A stretch of 64,000 bases of DNA from Pseudoflavonifractor sp. 524-17 (GTDB taxonomy: Bacteria; Bacillota; Clostridia; Oscillospirales; Oscillospiraceae), in assembly GCF_009935845.1 (NCBI RefSeq), contig NZ_QWEK01000004.1, positions 1 to 64,000 of the forward strand, given 5' to 3'. Shown in pieces: positions 24,444-34,068 of this stretch. Position numbers and translations under genes: made by a program. The notes beneath the pieces are model-generated. The model did no database searches. It was not told the DNA's origin and saw only the letters and a program-made list of their open reading frames with translations. Each line of letters opens with the position of its first letter. Position 1 is the stretch's first letter.

Positions 24444-27400
24444 AACACCGGATGAGACAGATTTTTGCCGGGGTCCTGTGCCTGCTTGCGGCGGCGAACC
24501 CCCTGATCCCGGCCGCCCGGGCGGCGGAAGCGGAAGACACCATATACATCCGCTCTCTGGCCGACTGGACCCAGTTCGCCCGGCAGTGCCGGCTGGACAC
24601 CTGGTCCCAGGGGAAGACCGTGGTTTTGCAGCGGGATCTCACCCTCACCGGGGACGAGATTGTCCCCACCTTCGGCGGCGTCTTTGAGGGGGACGGACAC
24701 ACCATCTCCAACCTGGCCCTTACCGGGGAGGGCTCCTGCCAGGGCCTGTTCCGCTACGTCCAGCCCGGGGCCCGGATCTCCGATCTCACCGTGGCCGGCC
24801 GGGTGTCCCCTGACGGGGACTGCCAGCGGGTGGGGGGCATCGCCGGGGTCAACGCCGGCGCCATCATCCGCTGCCGCTTCCAAGGCGCCGTCTGTGGGAC
24901 CGGCGGGGTAGGGGGCATTGCCGGGGTCAACGAGGCCGGCGGCGAGATTGCCAACTGCTCCGCCGCCGGCGCCGTCACCGGGGAGCACTATACCGGCGGC
25001 ATCGCCGGGGAAAACTACGGCGTTATCGACGCCTGCGCCAACGACGCCCGGGTCAACACCCAGGAGGCGGAGGTCTCCCCCGATCTCTCCAGCCTGGACC
25101 TTGCGCAGCTCAACACGCCGGAGAACGTCCCCGCCTGCACCGACACCGGCGGCATCGCCGGCTACTCCAAGGGCACCCTCCGGGACTGCACCAACCGGGG
25201 CGCCGTCGGCTACTCCCACACCGGCTACAACATCGGCGGCATCGTGGGCCGGCAGAGCGGCTGCGTGGACGGCTGCGTCAACTACGGCGCCGTTCAGGGC
25301 CGGAAGGACGTGGGGGGCGTCGTGGGCCAGATGGAACCCTATATCCAGCTGCAATATCAGGAGGACACCCTGCAAAAGCTGGAGCGGGAGCTGGACACTT
25401 TGGACACCCTGCTCAACCGCACTCTGGACAGCGCCCAGCGCTCCAGCCACAGCCTGACGGATCAGATTGACGCCGTCACCAGGCTGGCGGACACCGCCCG
25501 GATGGACGTGTCCGGTCTGGCGGACTATCTGGAGCAGTGGGGCTCCGGCACGGTGGACACCGCCAACGAGTTCAGCGCCCGGCTGGGGCGCACCCTGGAC
25601 CAGGCCGTCCCCGCAGCGGAGGAGCTGGAGTTCTCCGTGGAGCAGATCGCCCAGGGCATCCGTGCCCTGGAGGGGGCCCTGGACACCCTGGAGGGGGCGG
25701 GGGACAGCGGCGCGCTGGCCTCCGCCCAGGTGCGGCGGGCCCTGACCAACCTGTCCCAGGCCATTGACGCCATGGACGAGGCTCAGAAGGGCCTCTCCCA
25801 GGCCCTGCGCCTGATCCCAGACTCCTTTGACAACGACATGGAGCTGGCGGACGCCCTGGAAGAGCTCCCCCGCTCCCTCACCAATCTGAAGACCGCGGTG
25901 GCCCAGGCCCGGCAGGCGGTGGCGGATCTCATCGCCGCCCTCCCCGACGGGGAGCTGCGCCAGGCCCTGTCCACCGTTCTGGACCGGTTTGACGCAGTCG
26001 GTCTGGCCATCCAGCGGGCGCTGGACGCCATTCCAGCGGTCTGTGACGCCCTGCGCGCCCACAGGGGAGAGCCCCGGCAGGCCCTGGACCTTCTGCTGGA
26101 CGCCCTGGACGACCTCTCCGGCAGCGGCGACAGTCTGAAACAGTCCATCACACGGATTCAGGACGCCATGCTCTCCCTGGATGAGGTGCGGGACATCGCC
26201 CTGGACAGCAGGAAGGAGCTGCAGGCCGCCTTCCACATCCTGGCCGGGGGCGCGGACTCCATGGATTTGGCCTTTGGACAGATGCGCTCCATCCTCTCCC
26301 AGCTGGCCCAGGATCCCGCTCTCTCCTTCCCCGGCCTGGACAGCGGGTTTTATGAGCAAGAGGACCATTTAAACCGCACCCTCAGCGATTTGACCGGTGC
26401 AGCGGGCGGCATTAACCGCACCGCCCGGCAGACCGGGGACAACCTCAACGCCAATCTTCGGGCGGTCAACGATCAGCTTACCGTCATCTCCAACCTCCTT
26501 CAGGACGCCCGGGCGGATCCGGAGGAGGACTACGTCGTGGACACCTCGCAGGAGGAGGCCGGCAGCGAGGCCGGCTGGGGCTGGGTGGCGGCCTGCTCCA
26601 ACCGGGGCAGCGTGGCCGGCGATGTGAACGTGGGCGGCATCACCGGCGCCATGGCGGTGGAGTACGACTTTGATCCTGAGGACGACGTGACCAGCCAGGG
26701 CCGCACCTCCGCCCGTTTCCAGTACCGCACCCGGGCGGTGCTGCGGGACTGTGTCAACTACGGCCCGGTCACCGCCCGGAAGGACTGCGTGGGCGGCGCG
26801 GCGGGCCGGATGGACCTGGGGCTCATTCAGCGCTGCGGCAATGCCGGGCCGGTGGAGACCACCGCCGGACAGTACGCCGGCGGCGTGGCGGGGGCCTCTT
26901 ACGCCGCCATCCAGGCCAGCTGGGCCAAGTGTACCCTCACCGGAGAGCGCCATGTGGGGGGCATCGCCGGTCTGGGCGCCGACATTAGCCAATGCCGCGC
27001 CCTGGTGGCGCTGGAGGGTGGGCTTTCCAACCTGGGCGCCATCGCCGGCGAGGTTCAGGAGGAGGGTGAGCTGTGGGACAACTGGTTCGTCAGCGACACC
27101 CTGGGCGGCGTGGACGGCATCAGCTACGCCGGAAAGGCCCAGAATCTGGACTATGAGGCATTCATCCAGCTGGACGGCCTGCCGGATCCCTTCCGCACCT
27201 TTACCCTCACCTTCCAGGCGGAGGACAAGATCATATCCCAGCGGGAGTTTGACTACGGCGCGGCGCTGGAGGAAAGCTGGCTGCCGGAGGTGCCGGAGAA
27301 GGAGGGCTTTTACGGCCAGTGGACGCTCCCCGCCCAGCCCCAGCTCTTCTTTGACACCGTGATCCAGGCCCGCTACACTCCCTGGCGCACCGCTCTCTCC

Positions 27401-27814
27401 GACGGCAGCGGCGCGGTCCTTGCCGAGGGCTGCTTCGGCCCCGACGCCGCCCTCTCCACCGTCCAGCCCCTCTCCCAGCCCATGGAGGCGGCAGTGGGGC
27501 ACTGGCGCATCACCTTGTCCGAGGGTGAATTCACCGCCCTGCGGCTGGCCCGGCCGGAGGAGGCCACCCGCCCGGCGGTCTGGGTCCGCACCACCCAGGG
27601 GGAGTGGGAGGCGCTTCCCCACACGGTGGACGGCTCCTATCTCAGAGTTTCTCTCTCCGGGCGGGAGGCGGAGCTCTGCCTGACCCAGCTGCCCCCGGAT
27701 CCCACGCCTTGGATCGCCCTGGCCGCAGGGGGCGCCGCCGTCCTGCTGATACTCCGCTCTGGCCTGCGCCGCCGGAAAAAGAAAAAGACCCTCAAACCGC
27801 CTGTCAAGGCGTAG
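24440..27814 (+). CDS. large cell-surface protein with GLUG repeats and central coiled coil
   Basis: An 1124-residue exported protein. Signal peptide at 1-29 (ARAAEA). Two blocks of GLUG-type repeats (GGIAGVN..G.I..C) lie at about 110-300 and 720-880, forming a beta-helix-like fold typical of adhesins. Between them, about residues 310-700, is a long Leu/Ala/Gln-rich coiled-coil insertion (LDTLLNRTLDSAQRSSHSL and similar), unusual inside a GLUG protein. Residues around 1091-1106 form a C-terminal membrane helix followed by RRRKKKK, a stop-transfer anchor instead of LPxTG. The GTG start overlaps the MMPL gene. The combination looks like an exporter plus a membrane-anchored extracellular partner, similar in layout to YhgE/Pip-type and MmpL-accessory pairs; function unknown. 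Confidence 0.82.
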   Translation: MKHRMRQIFAGVLCLLAAANPLIPAARAAEAEDTIYIRSLADWTQFARQCRLDTWSQGKTVVLQRDLTLTGDEIVPTFGGVFEGDGHTISNLALTGEGSCQGLFRYVQPGARISDLTVAGRVSPDGDCQRVGGIAGVNAGAIIRCRFQGAVCGTGGVGGIAGVNEAGGEIANCSAAGAVTGEHYTGGIAGENYGVIDACANDARVNTQEAEVSPDLSSLDLAQLNTPENVPACTDTGGIAGYSKGTLRDCTNRGAVGYSHTGYNIGGIVGRQSGCVDGCVNYGAVQGRKDVGGVVGQMEPYIQLQYQEDTLQKLERELDTLDTLLNRTLDSAQRSSHSLTDQIDAVTRLADTARMDVSGLADYLEQWGSGTVDTANEFSARLGRTLDQAVPAAEELEFSVEQIAQGIRALEGALDTLEGAGDSGALASAQVRRALTNLSQAIDAMDEAQKGLSQALRLIPDSFDNDMELADALEELPRSLTNLKTAVAQARQAVADLIAALPDGELRQALSTVLDRFDAVGLAIQRALDAIPAVCDALRAHRGEPRQALDLLLDALDDLSGSGDSLKQSITRIQDAMLSLDEVRDIALDSRKELQAAFHILAGGADSMDLAFGQMRSILSQLAQDPALSFPGLDSGFYEQEDHLNRTLSDLTGAAGGINRTARQTGDNLNANLRAVNDQLTVISNLLQDARADPEEDYVVDTSQEEAGSEAGWGWVAACSNRGSVAGDVNVGGITGAMAVEYDFDPEDDVTSQGRTSARFQYRTRAVLRDCVNYGPVTARKDCVGGAAGRMDLGLIQRCGNAGPVETTAGQYAGGVAGASYAAIQASWAKCTLTGERHVGGIAGLGADISQCRALVALEGGLSNLGAIAGEVQEEGELWDNWFVSDTLGGVDGISYAGKAQNLDYEAFIQLDGLPDPFRTFTLTFQAEDKIISQREFDYGAALEESWLPEVPEKEGFYGQWTLPAQPQLFFDTVIQARYTPWRTALSDGSGAVLAEGCFGPDAALSTVQPLSQPMEAAVGHWRITLSEGEFTALRLARPEEATRPAVWVRTTQGEWEALPHTVDGSYLRVSLSGREAELCLTQLPPDPTPWIALAAGGAAVLLILRSGLRRRKKKKTLKPPVKA

Positions 27815-27851
27815 GGACGGCGTCAAACCCGCCCGTTCCTCCCGTCACACA

Positions 27852-27891
27852 AAAATTCCCCCGATCCGTCAGGACCGGGGGAATTTGTCTT
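27852..27891. terminator. bidirectional terminator
   Basis: AAATTCCCCCGATCC pairs with GGACCGGGGGAATTT around a GTCA loop, followed by GTCTTTT on the plus strand and TTTTGTG on the minus strand. It separates the GLUG gene from the convergent ridA. Confidence 0.85.
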
Positions 27892-27904
27892 TTGACCGGC
27901 GGGG

Positions 27905-28282
27905 TTAACCCTTGACCGCAATGGCCTCGATCTCAAACAGCGCGTTCTTGGGCAGGTTGGCAACCTGGAAGCAGGAACGGGCGGGGGGCTCGGTGTGGAA
28001 CACATCGGCGTAAATCGCGTTGATGGCGGCGAAATCGTTGATATCGGCCAGGAACACGGTGGTCTTCACCACGTCGGTGTAGTCCATCCCGGCCGCCTTG
28101 AGGATGGTGCCCAGGCTGGCCAGGGCCAGCTTGGCCTGCTCCTCCACAGTCGCGGCCAGCGCGCCGGTGGCGGCGTCAACACCCAGCTGTCCGGAGACGA
28201 ACAGCATGTTGCCGGCCAGCTTGGCGTGGCAGTAGGGACCGGAGGCGGCGGGAGCGCCCGCGGCGGTAATGGTCTTGTTCAT
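27905..28282 (-). CDS. ridA: RidA family enamine/imine deaminase
   Basis: A 125-residue YjgF/YER057c/UK114 protein that hydrolyses reactive enamines and imines such as 2-aminoacrylate. Typical features are AAGAPAASGPYCHA, LFVSGQLGVD, the EQAKLALASLGTILKAAGM helix, and the substrate Arg in PPARSCFQVANLPKNALFEIEAIA. The start at 28282 follows AGGAGGT. It sits downstream of the diaminopropionate lyase cluster; since that PLP enzyme makes 2-aminoacrylate, a detoxifying role in the same pathway is an attractive inference. Confidence 0.95.
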   Translation of the reverse strand: MNKTITAAGAPAASGPYCHAKLAGNMLFVSGQLGVDAATGALAATVEEQAKLALASLGTILKAAGMDYTDVVKTTVFLADINDFAAINAIYADVFHTEPPARSCFQVANLPKNALFEIEAIAVKG

Positions 28283-28424
28283 CGGAATTACCTCCTTTTC
28301 GTAAAACAGTATTCTGGGGACACAGAGACTTTGGTTTGACATTCGCGACTTTTGCATTTATCTCCCCCGGGGGCGCCGTTGCGTCCAGCGCGCCCGGATC
28401 AGATACGAAAAAAGGGCGCTCCGA

Positions 28425-29366
28425 TCAGGCGTGGATGCTGGTGCCCGTCTTGCCGGCGACGCCGTCCTTGGCCTTCTCCAGCAGGGTAATGAGGGCGGTG
28501 CGGCCGGGCTTGGACTCGGCGAACTGAAGGGCGGCCTGCACCTTGGGCAGCATGGAGCCGGGGGCGAACTCCCCATCGGCGATATACTTCTGAGCCTCGG
28601 CGGGGGTGAGCTCGTCCAGCCACTTCACGTCGGGCTTGCCGAAGTGGATAGCCACCTTTTCCACGGCGGTGAGGATGATCAGGCAGTCGGCGTCCAGCTG
28701 CTGGGCCAGCACGCAGGAGGCGAAGTCCTTGTCCACCACGGCGGCGGCGCCGTCCAGACGGTTGCCCTCCCCCTCAAACACGGGGATGCCGCCGCCGCCG
28801 CAGGCGATGACCACGTGACCGGCGTTCACCAGGGCCTTGACCGTGTCAATCTCGGCAATGGCCTGGGGCTTGGGGGAGGCGACCACCCGGCGGTAGCCCC
28901 GGCCGGCGTCCTCCACCACGGTGTAGCCGTGCTCAGTGGCCATCTTCTCCCCCTCTTCCTTGCTCATGAAGGCGCCGATGGGCTTGGTGGGGTTCTGGAA
29001 GGCGGGGTCGTTCTTGTCCACAACCACCTGGGTGAGAACCGTGGCGCAGGGCTTGTTGATGCCCCGGTTGAGCAGCTCCTCCCGCAGGGCGTTCTGCAGA
29101 TCGTATCCGATGTAGCCCTGGCTCATGGCCACACACACGGACAGGGGGCAGGGGACATATTTCTCTGGATTGGAGCGGGTCAGCTCGGTCATGGCGTTCT
29201 GGATCATGCCCACCTGGGGGCCGTTGCCGTGGGCGATGATGACCTCATGCCCCTCCTCAATCAGGTCGGCAATGGCCTTGGAAGTCTGCTGCACAGCCAC
29301 CATCTGCTCGGGGAGATTATTGCCCAGGGCGTTTCCGCCCAGCGCGATCACGATTTTCTTACCCAT
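28425..29366 (-). CDS. arcC: carbamate kinase
   Basis: A 313-residue enzyme that makes ATP from carbamoyl phosphate and ADP. Landmarks: KIVIALGGNALGN, IAHGNGPQVG, SVCVAMSQGYIGYDLQ, VVDKNDPAFQNPTKPIG, RRVVASPKP, VIACGGGGIPV, DKDFASCVLA and GSMLPKVQAA. Start ATG 29366 (MGKKIV) is the family start. It has its own good promoter (29422-29450). Placed beside YgeW, it fits the energy-yielding last step of the purine or diaminopropionate pathway (equivalent of YqeA). Confidence 0.97.
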   Translation of the reverse strand: MGKKIVIALGGNALGNNLPEQMVAVQQTSKAIADLIEEGHEVIIAHGNGPQVGMIQNAMTELTRSNPEKYVPCPLSVCVAMSQGYIGYDLQNALREELLNRGINKPCATVLTQVVVDKNDPAFQNPTKPIGAFMSKEEGEKMATEHGYTVVEDAGRGYRRVVASPKPQAIAEIDTVKALVNAGHVVIACGGGGIPVFEGEGNRLDGAAAVVDKDFASCVLAQQLDADCLIILTAVEKVAIHFGKPDVKWLDELTPAEAQKYIADGEFAPGSMLPKVQAALQFAESKPGRTALITLLEKAKDGVAGKTGTSIHA

Positions 29367-29421
29367 TCTTCGCACCTCGTTTTCGTATTATTAAAATACG
29401 CAGTATAAATTTTCTATAGCT

Positions 29422-29450
29422 ATGATATAGCCAAACGCACCGGTTGTCAA
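29422..29450 (-). promoter_or_regulatory. arcC promoter
   Basis: On the minus strand: TTGACA (29450-29445), a 17-base spacer and TATCAT (29427-29422), 56 bases before arcC. Confidence 0.8.
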
Positions 29451-29526
29451 ATGGTATTTCAACCAAATTTTTTCCCCGGTGTTTTTCCCTTCTCCCTTAA
29501 CCCTACAATAACCCGGAAAGCGGCCC

Positions 29527-29563
29527 GGCCCGCCCGGTCTCAGCAGTAGAGACCGGGCGGGCC
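29527..29563. repeat. GC-rich 15-bp hairpin between ygeW and arcC
   Basis: GGCCCGCCCGGTCTC and GAGACCGGGCGGGCC pair perfectly around AGCAGTA. No T-tract follows on either strand, so it is not a standard terminator. It could stabilise mRNA 3' ends or act with Rho. The rest of the 285-base gap holds the arcC promoter only. Confidence 0.6.
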
Positions 29564-29651
29564 AAGCCTACAGATCAAGGGGCTTTATAGCAGGCGCGCG
29601 GCCGGAGGCGAAACCGGATCGCGCCGTACTAACAAGGGTAGGAAAGCGCTC

Positions 29652-30851
29652 TTACTTCTGGAACCAGCGGGCCATACCCCGCTCCTCCAGGGCCTTCAGG
29701 GTGGCCTGGGGATCCTTCACCTTGGCCAGGAAGATCATGGCGGCGATGATATAGGGCTTGAAGCTGGCCTCTTTATACAGGGGGTCGCGGTAGCGGTCAA
29801 AGACGCTGGCCTCCACCTCGCCGTCCTTACAGGACACGTCGTTGATGTCCGCAGGCAGACAGTGCATATACAGGGCCTTGCCGTCCTTGGTGGTCTTCAT
29901 CAGCGCTTCGGTGCAGCACCAGTCCTTGTGCTGGGCGTTCTGGGCCAGCAGCTCCTTCTCCAGGGCCTTGATGCCCTCGCTGTCGCCTTCGCCGTAGAGG
30001 TTGGTGCGCTTCTCCATGGCGGCGAAGGGCGCCCAGCTCTTGGGGTAGACGATGTCCGCATCCTGGAAGGCCTCGGCCATGGAGTTCACCCGCTTGAAGC
30101 TGCCGCCGCTCTTTTGGGCGTTCTCGGCGGCGATCCGCTCCACCTCGGGCATGACCTCGTACCCCTCTGGGTGGGCCAGCACCACGTCCATGCCGAAGCG
30201 GCTCATCAGGCCGATGATGCCCTGGGGCACGGACAGGGGCTTGCCGTAGCTGGGGGAGTAGGCCCAGGTCATGGCGATCTTCTTGCCCTTCAGGTTCTCC
30301 ACGCCGCCGAATTCATGGATGATGTGCAGCATATCCGCCATGGCCTGGGTGGGGTGGTCAATGTCGCACTGGAGGTTGACCAGGGTGGGCTTCTGCTCCA
30401 GAACGCCGTCTTTGTTGCCCTGAGTCACCGCCTCCACCACTTCTTTCTGGTAGGTGTGTCCCTTGCCGATGTACATATCGTCCCGGATGCCGATGACGTC
30501 GGCCATGAAGGAGATCATGTTGGCGGTCTCCCGCACGGTCTCGCCGTGGGCGATCTGGCTCTTGCCCTCATCCAGATCCTGGACCTCCAGGCCCAGCAGG
30601 TTGCAGGCGGAGGCGAAGGAGAAGCGGGTGCGGGTGGAGTTGTCCCGGAACAGGGAGATGCCCAGTCCGCTTTCAAAGATCTTGGTGGAGATGTTGTTCT
30701 CACGCATATAGCGCAGGGCGTCGGCCACGGTGAAGACCGCCTCGATCTCGTCGTCGGTCTTGTCCCAGGTCAGGAAGAAATCCCCCTCGTACATCTCCTT
30801 GAAGTTGAGCTTGTTCAGCTTGTCAATATAGGCCTGCAATTTGGCGTCCAT
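29652..30851 (-). CDS. ygeW: knotted carbamoyltransferase YgeW
   Basis: A 399-residue transcarbamoylase of the YgeW group. The carbamoyl-phosphate loop STRTR lies in FRDNSTRTRFSFASACNLLGL, the second site includes DIDHPTQAMADMLHI, and HCLPAD carries the product-site Cys/Leu/Pro motif. YgeW family proteins form trefoil-knotted trimers; their natural substrate in anaerobic purine breakdown is thought to be a ureido compound yielding carbamoyl phosphate. Start 30851 (MDAKL) is favoured by the spacing to GAGGAG; 30857 is possible. Neighbours arcC, ygeY and ygeX complete the usual set. Confidence 0.95.
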   Translation of the reverse strand: MDAKLQAYIDKLNKLNFKEMYEGDFFLTWDKTDDEIEAVFTVADALRYMRENNISTKIFESGLGISLFRDNSTRTRFSFASACNLLGLEVQDLDEGKSQIAHGETVRETANMISFMADVIGIRDDMYIGKGHTYQKEVVEAVTQGNKDGVLEQKPTLVNLQCDIDHPTQAMADMLHIIHEFGGVENLKGKKIAMTWAYSPSYGKPLSVPQGIIGLMSRFGMDVVLAHPEGYEVMPEVERIAAENAQKSGGSFKRVNSMAEAFQDADIVYPKSWAPFAAMEKRTNLYGEGDSEGIKALEKELLAQNAQHKDWCCTEALMKTTKDGKALYMHCLPADINDVSCKDGEVEASVFDRYRDPLYKEASFKPYIIAAMIFLAKVKDPQATLKALEERGMARWFQK

Positions 30852-30985
30852 AATCATATCTCCTCACTGTTATGTGTTTCTCTTAAAAATAACCTTTTGG
30901 ACTCTGCCGGAGCCATTCTTATTCTCTCTCAGCGGCCGGAGGCGAATCGGGCCGGTTCAGATGGAACAGCTCGGGCGCTGTGCGC

Positions 30986-32389
30986 TTATTTGATATCGTT
31001 GTTGGTCTTGCCGGCCCGGAACTGGGTGACGTCGGCGGTCTTGTTCTCTTCCTTGTACAGGCCGGGCACACAGGCGTATAGGGCGGCGCAGCGGACCAGG
31101 TCGTCCTTCCAGGTGATCTCGTTGGGGGCGTGGGCCTGGGACTCGGCGCCGGGGCCGAAGCCCACGCAGGGGATGCCGTACCGGCCCTGGATGGACACGC
31201 CGTTGGTGGAGAAGGTCCACTTGTCGGTGAGGGGGCGGCCCTCTCTCAGGTGCATGGCGTCCCGCTTGGGGTCGGCGTCGGCGTGGCCCATGCGTTTGCC
31301 GCCGAAGAGGCCGTGGTGGGCGTCCACCAGGGCCTGGACGTGGGCGGCGGACTCCTTGTTGATCCAGGTGGGGAAGTAGCACTCGGTCTCATAGACCTCC
31401 CCGGTCCAAGAGGGGCGGCCGTACATATACATGGACACCTTTACGTCGTCGCCGTACTTCTTCACGCTGGGCAGCTGGCGGATCTCCTCCAGGCAGGAGT
31501 CCCAGGTCTCGCCGGCGGTCATGCGGCGGTCGATGGAAATGGCGCAGGAGTCGGCCACGGCGCAGCGGCTGGGGGAGGTGTAGAAGATCTGAGAGGTGGT
31601 GCAGGTGCCCCGGCCCAGGAAACGGGCGTCCTCCCAGTGTTCGGGGTTGTAGGCCGGATCCAGCATCTTCACCAGGCCCTTGACGGCCACCGTGTCGTCG
31701 GCGGGGTTTTCGTTGAGGGCGCGGACCTCCTGGAGGATGTCGGCCATCTTATAGATGGCGTTGTCCCCCCGCTCGGGGGCGGAGCCGTGGCAGGACACGC
31801 CCTTCACATCCACCCGGATCTCCATGCGGCCCCGGTGGCCCCGGTAGATGCCGCCGTCGGTAGGCTCGGTGGACACCACAAATTCCACCTTCTCCCTGGC
31901 CTGGGGGAAGCCCTTGTTTACGATGTACTGCCAGCACATACCGTCGCAGTCCTCTTCCTGCACAGAGCCCACCACCATGATCTTGTAGCCGGCGGGGATA
32001 AGGCCCAGATCCTTCATGATCTTGGCGCCGTACACGGCGGAGGCCATGCCGCCCTCCTGGTCAGAGCCGCCCCGGCCGTAGATGACCGCGTCGTCCTCAT
32101 AGCCCTGGTAGGGATCCTGCTCCCAGTTGCTGATGTTGCCGATGCCCACGGTGTCGATGTGGGAGTCGAAGGCGATGATCTTCTCTCCGCCGCCCATCCA
32201 GCCGATGATGTTGCCCAGGCCGTCCACCTCTACCTTGTCGTAGCCCAGCTTCTCCATCTCGGCCTTGATGCAGGCCACCACGTCCTTCTCCTCGCAGCTC
32301 TCGCTGGGGTGGGAGATCATGTCCCGCAGGAAACGGCTCATTTCAGCCCGGTAGCCCTCGGCGGCAGCTTTGATTTTCTCGAATTCCAT
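30986..32389 (-). CDS. ygeY: YgeY family selenium-metabolism-linked hydrolase (M20)
   Basis: A 467-residue M20 metallohydrolase of the YgeY group, which co-occurs with selenium-dependent molybdenum hydroxylases. Di-zinc landmarks are [34 protein letters not shown] and STEPTDGG; the lid domain has [16 protein letters not shown], and HAPNE near the C-terminus supplies the last ligand. In E. coli the neighbouring ygeX acts on diaminopropionate, and YgeY is proposed to release it from an N-substituted precursor. Start 32389 follows GGAGG at 8 bases. Confidence 0.95.
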   Translation of the reverse strand: MEFEKIKAAAEGYRAEMSRFLRDMISHPSESCEEKDVVACIKAEMEKLGYDKVEVDGLGNIIGWMGGGEKIIAFDSHIDTVGIGNISNWEQDPYQGYEDDAVIYGRGGSDQEGGMASAVYGAKIMKDLGLIPAGYKIMVVGSVQEEDCDGMCWQYIVNKGFPQAREKVEFVVSTEPTDGGIYRGHRGRMEIRVDVKGVSCHGSAPERGDNAIYKMADILQEVRALNENPADDTVAVKGLVKMLDPAYNPEHWEDARFLGRGTCTTSQIFYTSPSRCAVADSCAISIDRRMTAGETWDSCLEEIRQLPSVKKYGDDVKVSMYMYGRPSWTGEVYETECYFPTWINKESAAHVQALVDAHHGLFGGKRMGHADADPKRDAMHLREGRPLTDKWTFSTNGVSIQGRYGIPCVGFGPGAESQAHAPNEITWKDDLVRCAALYACVPGLYKEENKTADVTQFRAGKTNNDIK

Positions 32390-32446
32390 GACGCTATCCT
32401 CCAAATTACATATATGACTTTTTATTACAAATAAGGTTATAGCTTA

Positions 32447-32473
32447 CGGCGGCCCCGCGGCCCGGGGCCGCCG
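32447..32473. repeat. GC-rich hairpin between ygeX and ygeY
   Basis: CGGCGGCCCCG pairs with CGGGGCCGCCG around CGGCC, with no T-run on either side. Like the hairpin at 29527, it sits just after a minus-strand gene of this cluster and may mark RNA processing or pausing instead of termination. Confidence 0.5.
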
Positions 32474-32522
32474 CAACTGAGAACACTGTCAATGAAACGT
32501 ACAGGTTTGTTCTGACCGGATA

Positions 32523-33776
32523 TTATCCCCGGTAGCCTTCGTACTCAGCCATCGGCGTGCTGGTGGTGGGATACTCGCCGTCCCAGATGATGCGGCGGAA
32601 TTTCTGGGGATCGGTGTTGCCCTCGGTGGAGATGAGCAGGACATGGCTGAAGCGGTTCAGCCCCAGGTATTCCTTCAGGTCCCGGTACTCCTCATTGTGC
32701 ATAATGGCGTCCAGACAGCCCATGCCCACCGCGCCGGACTCGCCGGAGATGACCACCGGGTCGCCGTCACAGGGGACGCCCAGCATCCGCATTCCCTTGG
32801 CGGACACCCAGTCGGGGCAGGAGGTAAAGACGCTGGTGTGGTTGCGCAGGATGTCCCAGCCGATGATGTTGGGCTCGCCGCAGGCCAGGCCGGCCATAAT
32901 AGTCTTCAGGTCGCCGGTGACGGTGCGTGGCTTGCCGTCCCCCACCAGGGCGCCCCGGAACAGGCAGTCCGCCGCGGCGGTCTCCATGACCACAACCTTG
33001 GGCGGGTCGCTGGGGAACAGGTTCTGGAAGAAGCCCTGAATGGCCCCCGCCAGAGAGCCCACGCCCGCCTGCACAAAGATGTGGGTGGGCCGGTTGGCGC
33101 CGATCTCCCGCAGCTGGTCGGCGGTTTCGCTGGCCAGCGTGCCGTAGCCCTGCATAATCCAGGCGGGGATCTCCTCATAGCCCTCCCAGGCGGTATCCTG
33201 GACCACCACGCCGTTTTCGCACTCGGCGGCCTCGGCGGCGGCCATGCGGACGCAGTCGTCGTAGTTGACCTCCTCAATGGTCACCTTGGCGCCCTCTTTG
33301 GCGATGTTGTTGAACCGGGCCTGAGAGCTGCCCTTGGGCATATGTACCACCGCCTTCTGGCCCAGCCGGTTGGCCGCCCAGGCCACGCCCCGGCCGTGGT
33401 TGCCGTCGGTGGCGGTGAAGAAGGTGGCCTGGCCGAACTCCCGGCGCAGCTTCTCGCTGGTCAGGTAGTCGTAGGTCATCTCGCTGACATCCTTGCCCAT
33501 CTGCTTGGCGATGTACCGGGCCATGGCAAAGGAGCCGCCCAGCACTTTAAACGCGTTCAGCCCAAACCGGCGGGACTCGTCCTTCACATAGATGCCGCTC
33601 AGGCCCATGTACTTGGCCATACGGCTCAGGTTGGCCAGGGGCGTCCACTGGTACTGGGGAAAGCTCTGGTGAAACGCCCGGGCCTTGGCCACGTTTTCCA
33701 AAGACATAATCTCCAACCATTTGTCGTCGCTTTTCGGCATCCGGTTGGGCACCCACTTGATCTGTTCCATCTCCAT
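32523..33776 (-). CDS. ygeX: diaminopropionate ammonia-lyase
   Basis: A 417-residue fold-type II PLP enzyme that converts 2,3-diaminopropionate to pyruvate and two ammonia. The PLP lysine lies in GLNAFKVLGGSFAMA, the TATDGNHGRGVAW segment binds the substrate carboxylate, and GVGSLAG is the phosphate-binding glycine loop. The second substrate half includes EGNTDPQ. Start 33776 (MEMEQ) has GGAGG 13 bases upstream; ATG 33770 is a possible internal alternative. The 2-aminoacrylate intermediate links it to ridA. Confidence 0.96.
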   Translation of the reverse strand: MEMEQIKWVPNRMPKSDDKWLEIMSLENVAKARAFHQSFPQYQWTPLANLSRMAKYMGLSGIYVKDESRRFGLNAFKVLGGSFAMARYIAKQMGKDVSEMTYDYLTSEKLRREFGQATFFTATDGNHGRGVAWAANRLGQKAVVHMPKGSSQARFNNIAKEGAKVTIEEVNYDDCVRMAAAEAAECENGVVVQDTAWEGYEEIPAWIMQGYGTLASETADQLREIGANRPTHIFVQAGVGSLAGAIQGFFQNLFPSDPPKVVVMETAAADCLFRGALVGDGKPRTVTGDLKTIMAGLACGEPNIIGWDILRNHTSVFTSCPDWVSAKGMRMLGVPCDGDPVVISGESGAVGMGCLDAIMHNEEYRDLKEYLGLNRFSHVLLISTEGNTDPQKFRRIIWDGEYPTTSTPMAEYEGYRG

Positions 33777-33843
33777 TTTACTTCATTCGCCTCCGTAAAA
33801 ATTTGAGAGATTTCCTGCGGAGCTCTCTCCGCTTTCTGCAACC

Positions 33844-33871
33844 ATCATATCATATTATACTGATAAGTCAA
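33844..33871 (-). promoter_or_regulatory. promoter of the ygeX-ygeY-ygeW group
   Basis: On the minus strand: TTGACT (33871-33866), a 16-base spacer and TATGAT (33849-33844), 67 bases before ygeX. The 33777-34068 gap between divergent ygeX and the hydroxylase gene is AT-rich (several A/T runs) and probably holds binding sites for the local LysR regulator, but I could not assign one. Confidence 0.65.
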
Positions 33872-34068
33872 TAGGAAAGCTAAAAATTTTTTATTTTCAC
33901 TAAAAGTAATTTTGATTTTTGTCTATTTCGCCCACCCTTCTCCTATTGCCATTCTAAAAAATTAGTGTTAAGCTATAAACAAAGCAAAAACCCCTTTTTT
34001 ATGGCCCTCATTTATTCAAAAGTCCAATATTTATGATACCCTGTGTCTCATTCAAGGAGGTTTCCGCT

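Noticed and set aside
29527..29563. Hairpin as the ygeW terminator
   Set aside because: It lies after ygeW with a long stem but has no T-run on the minus strand, so it was recorded as a hairpin only.
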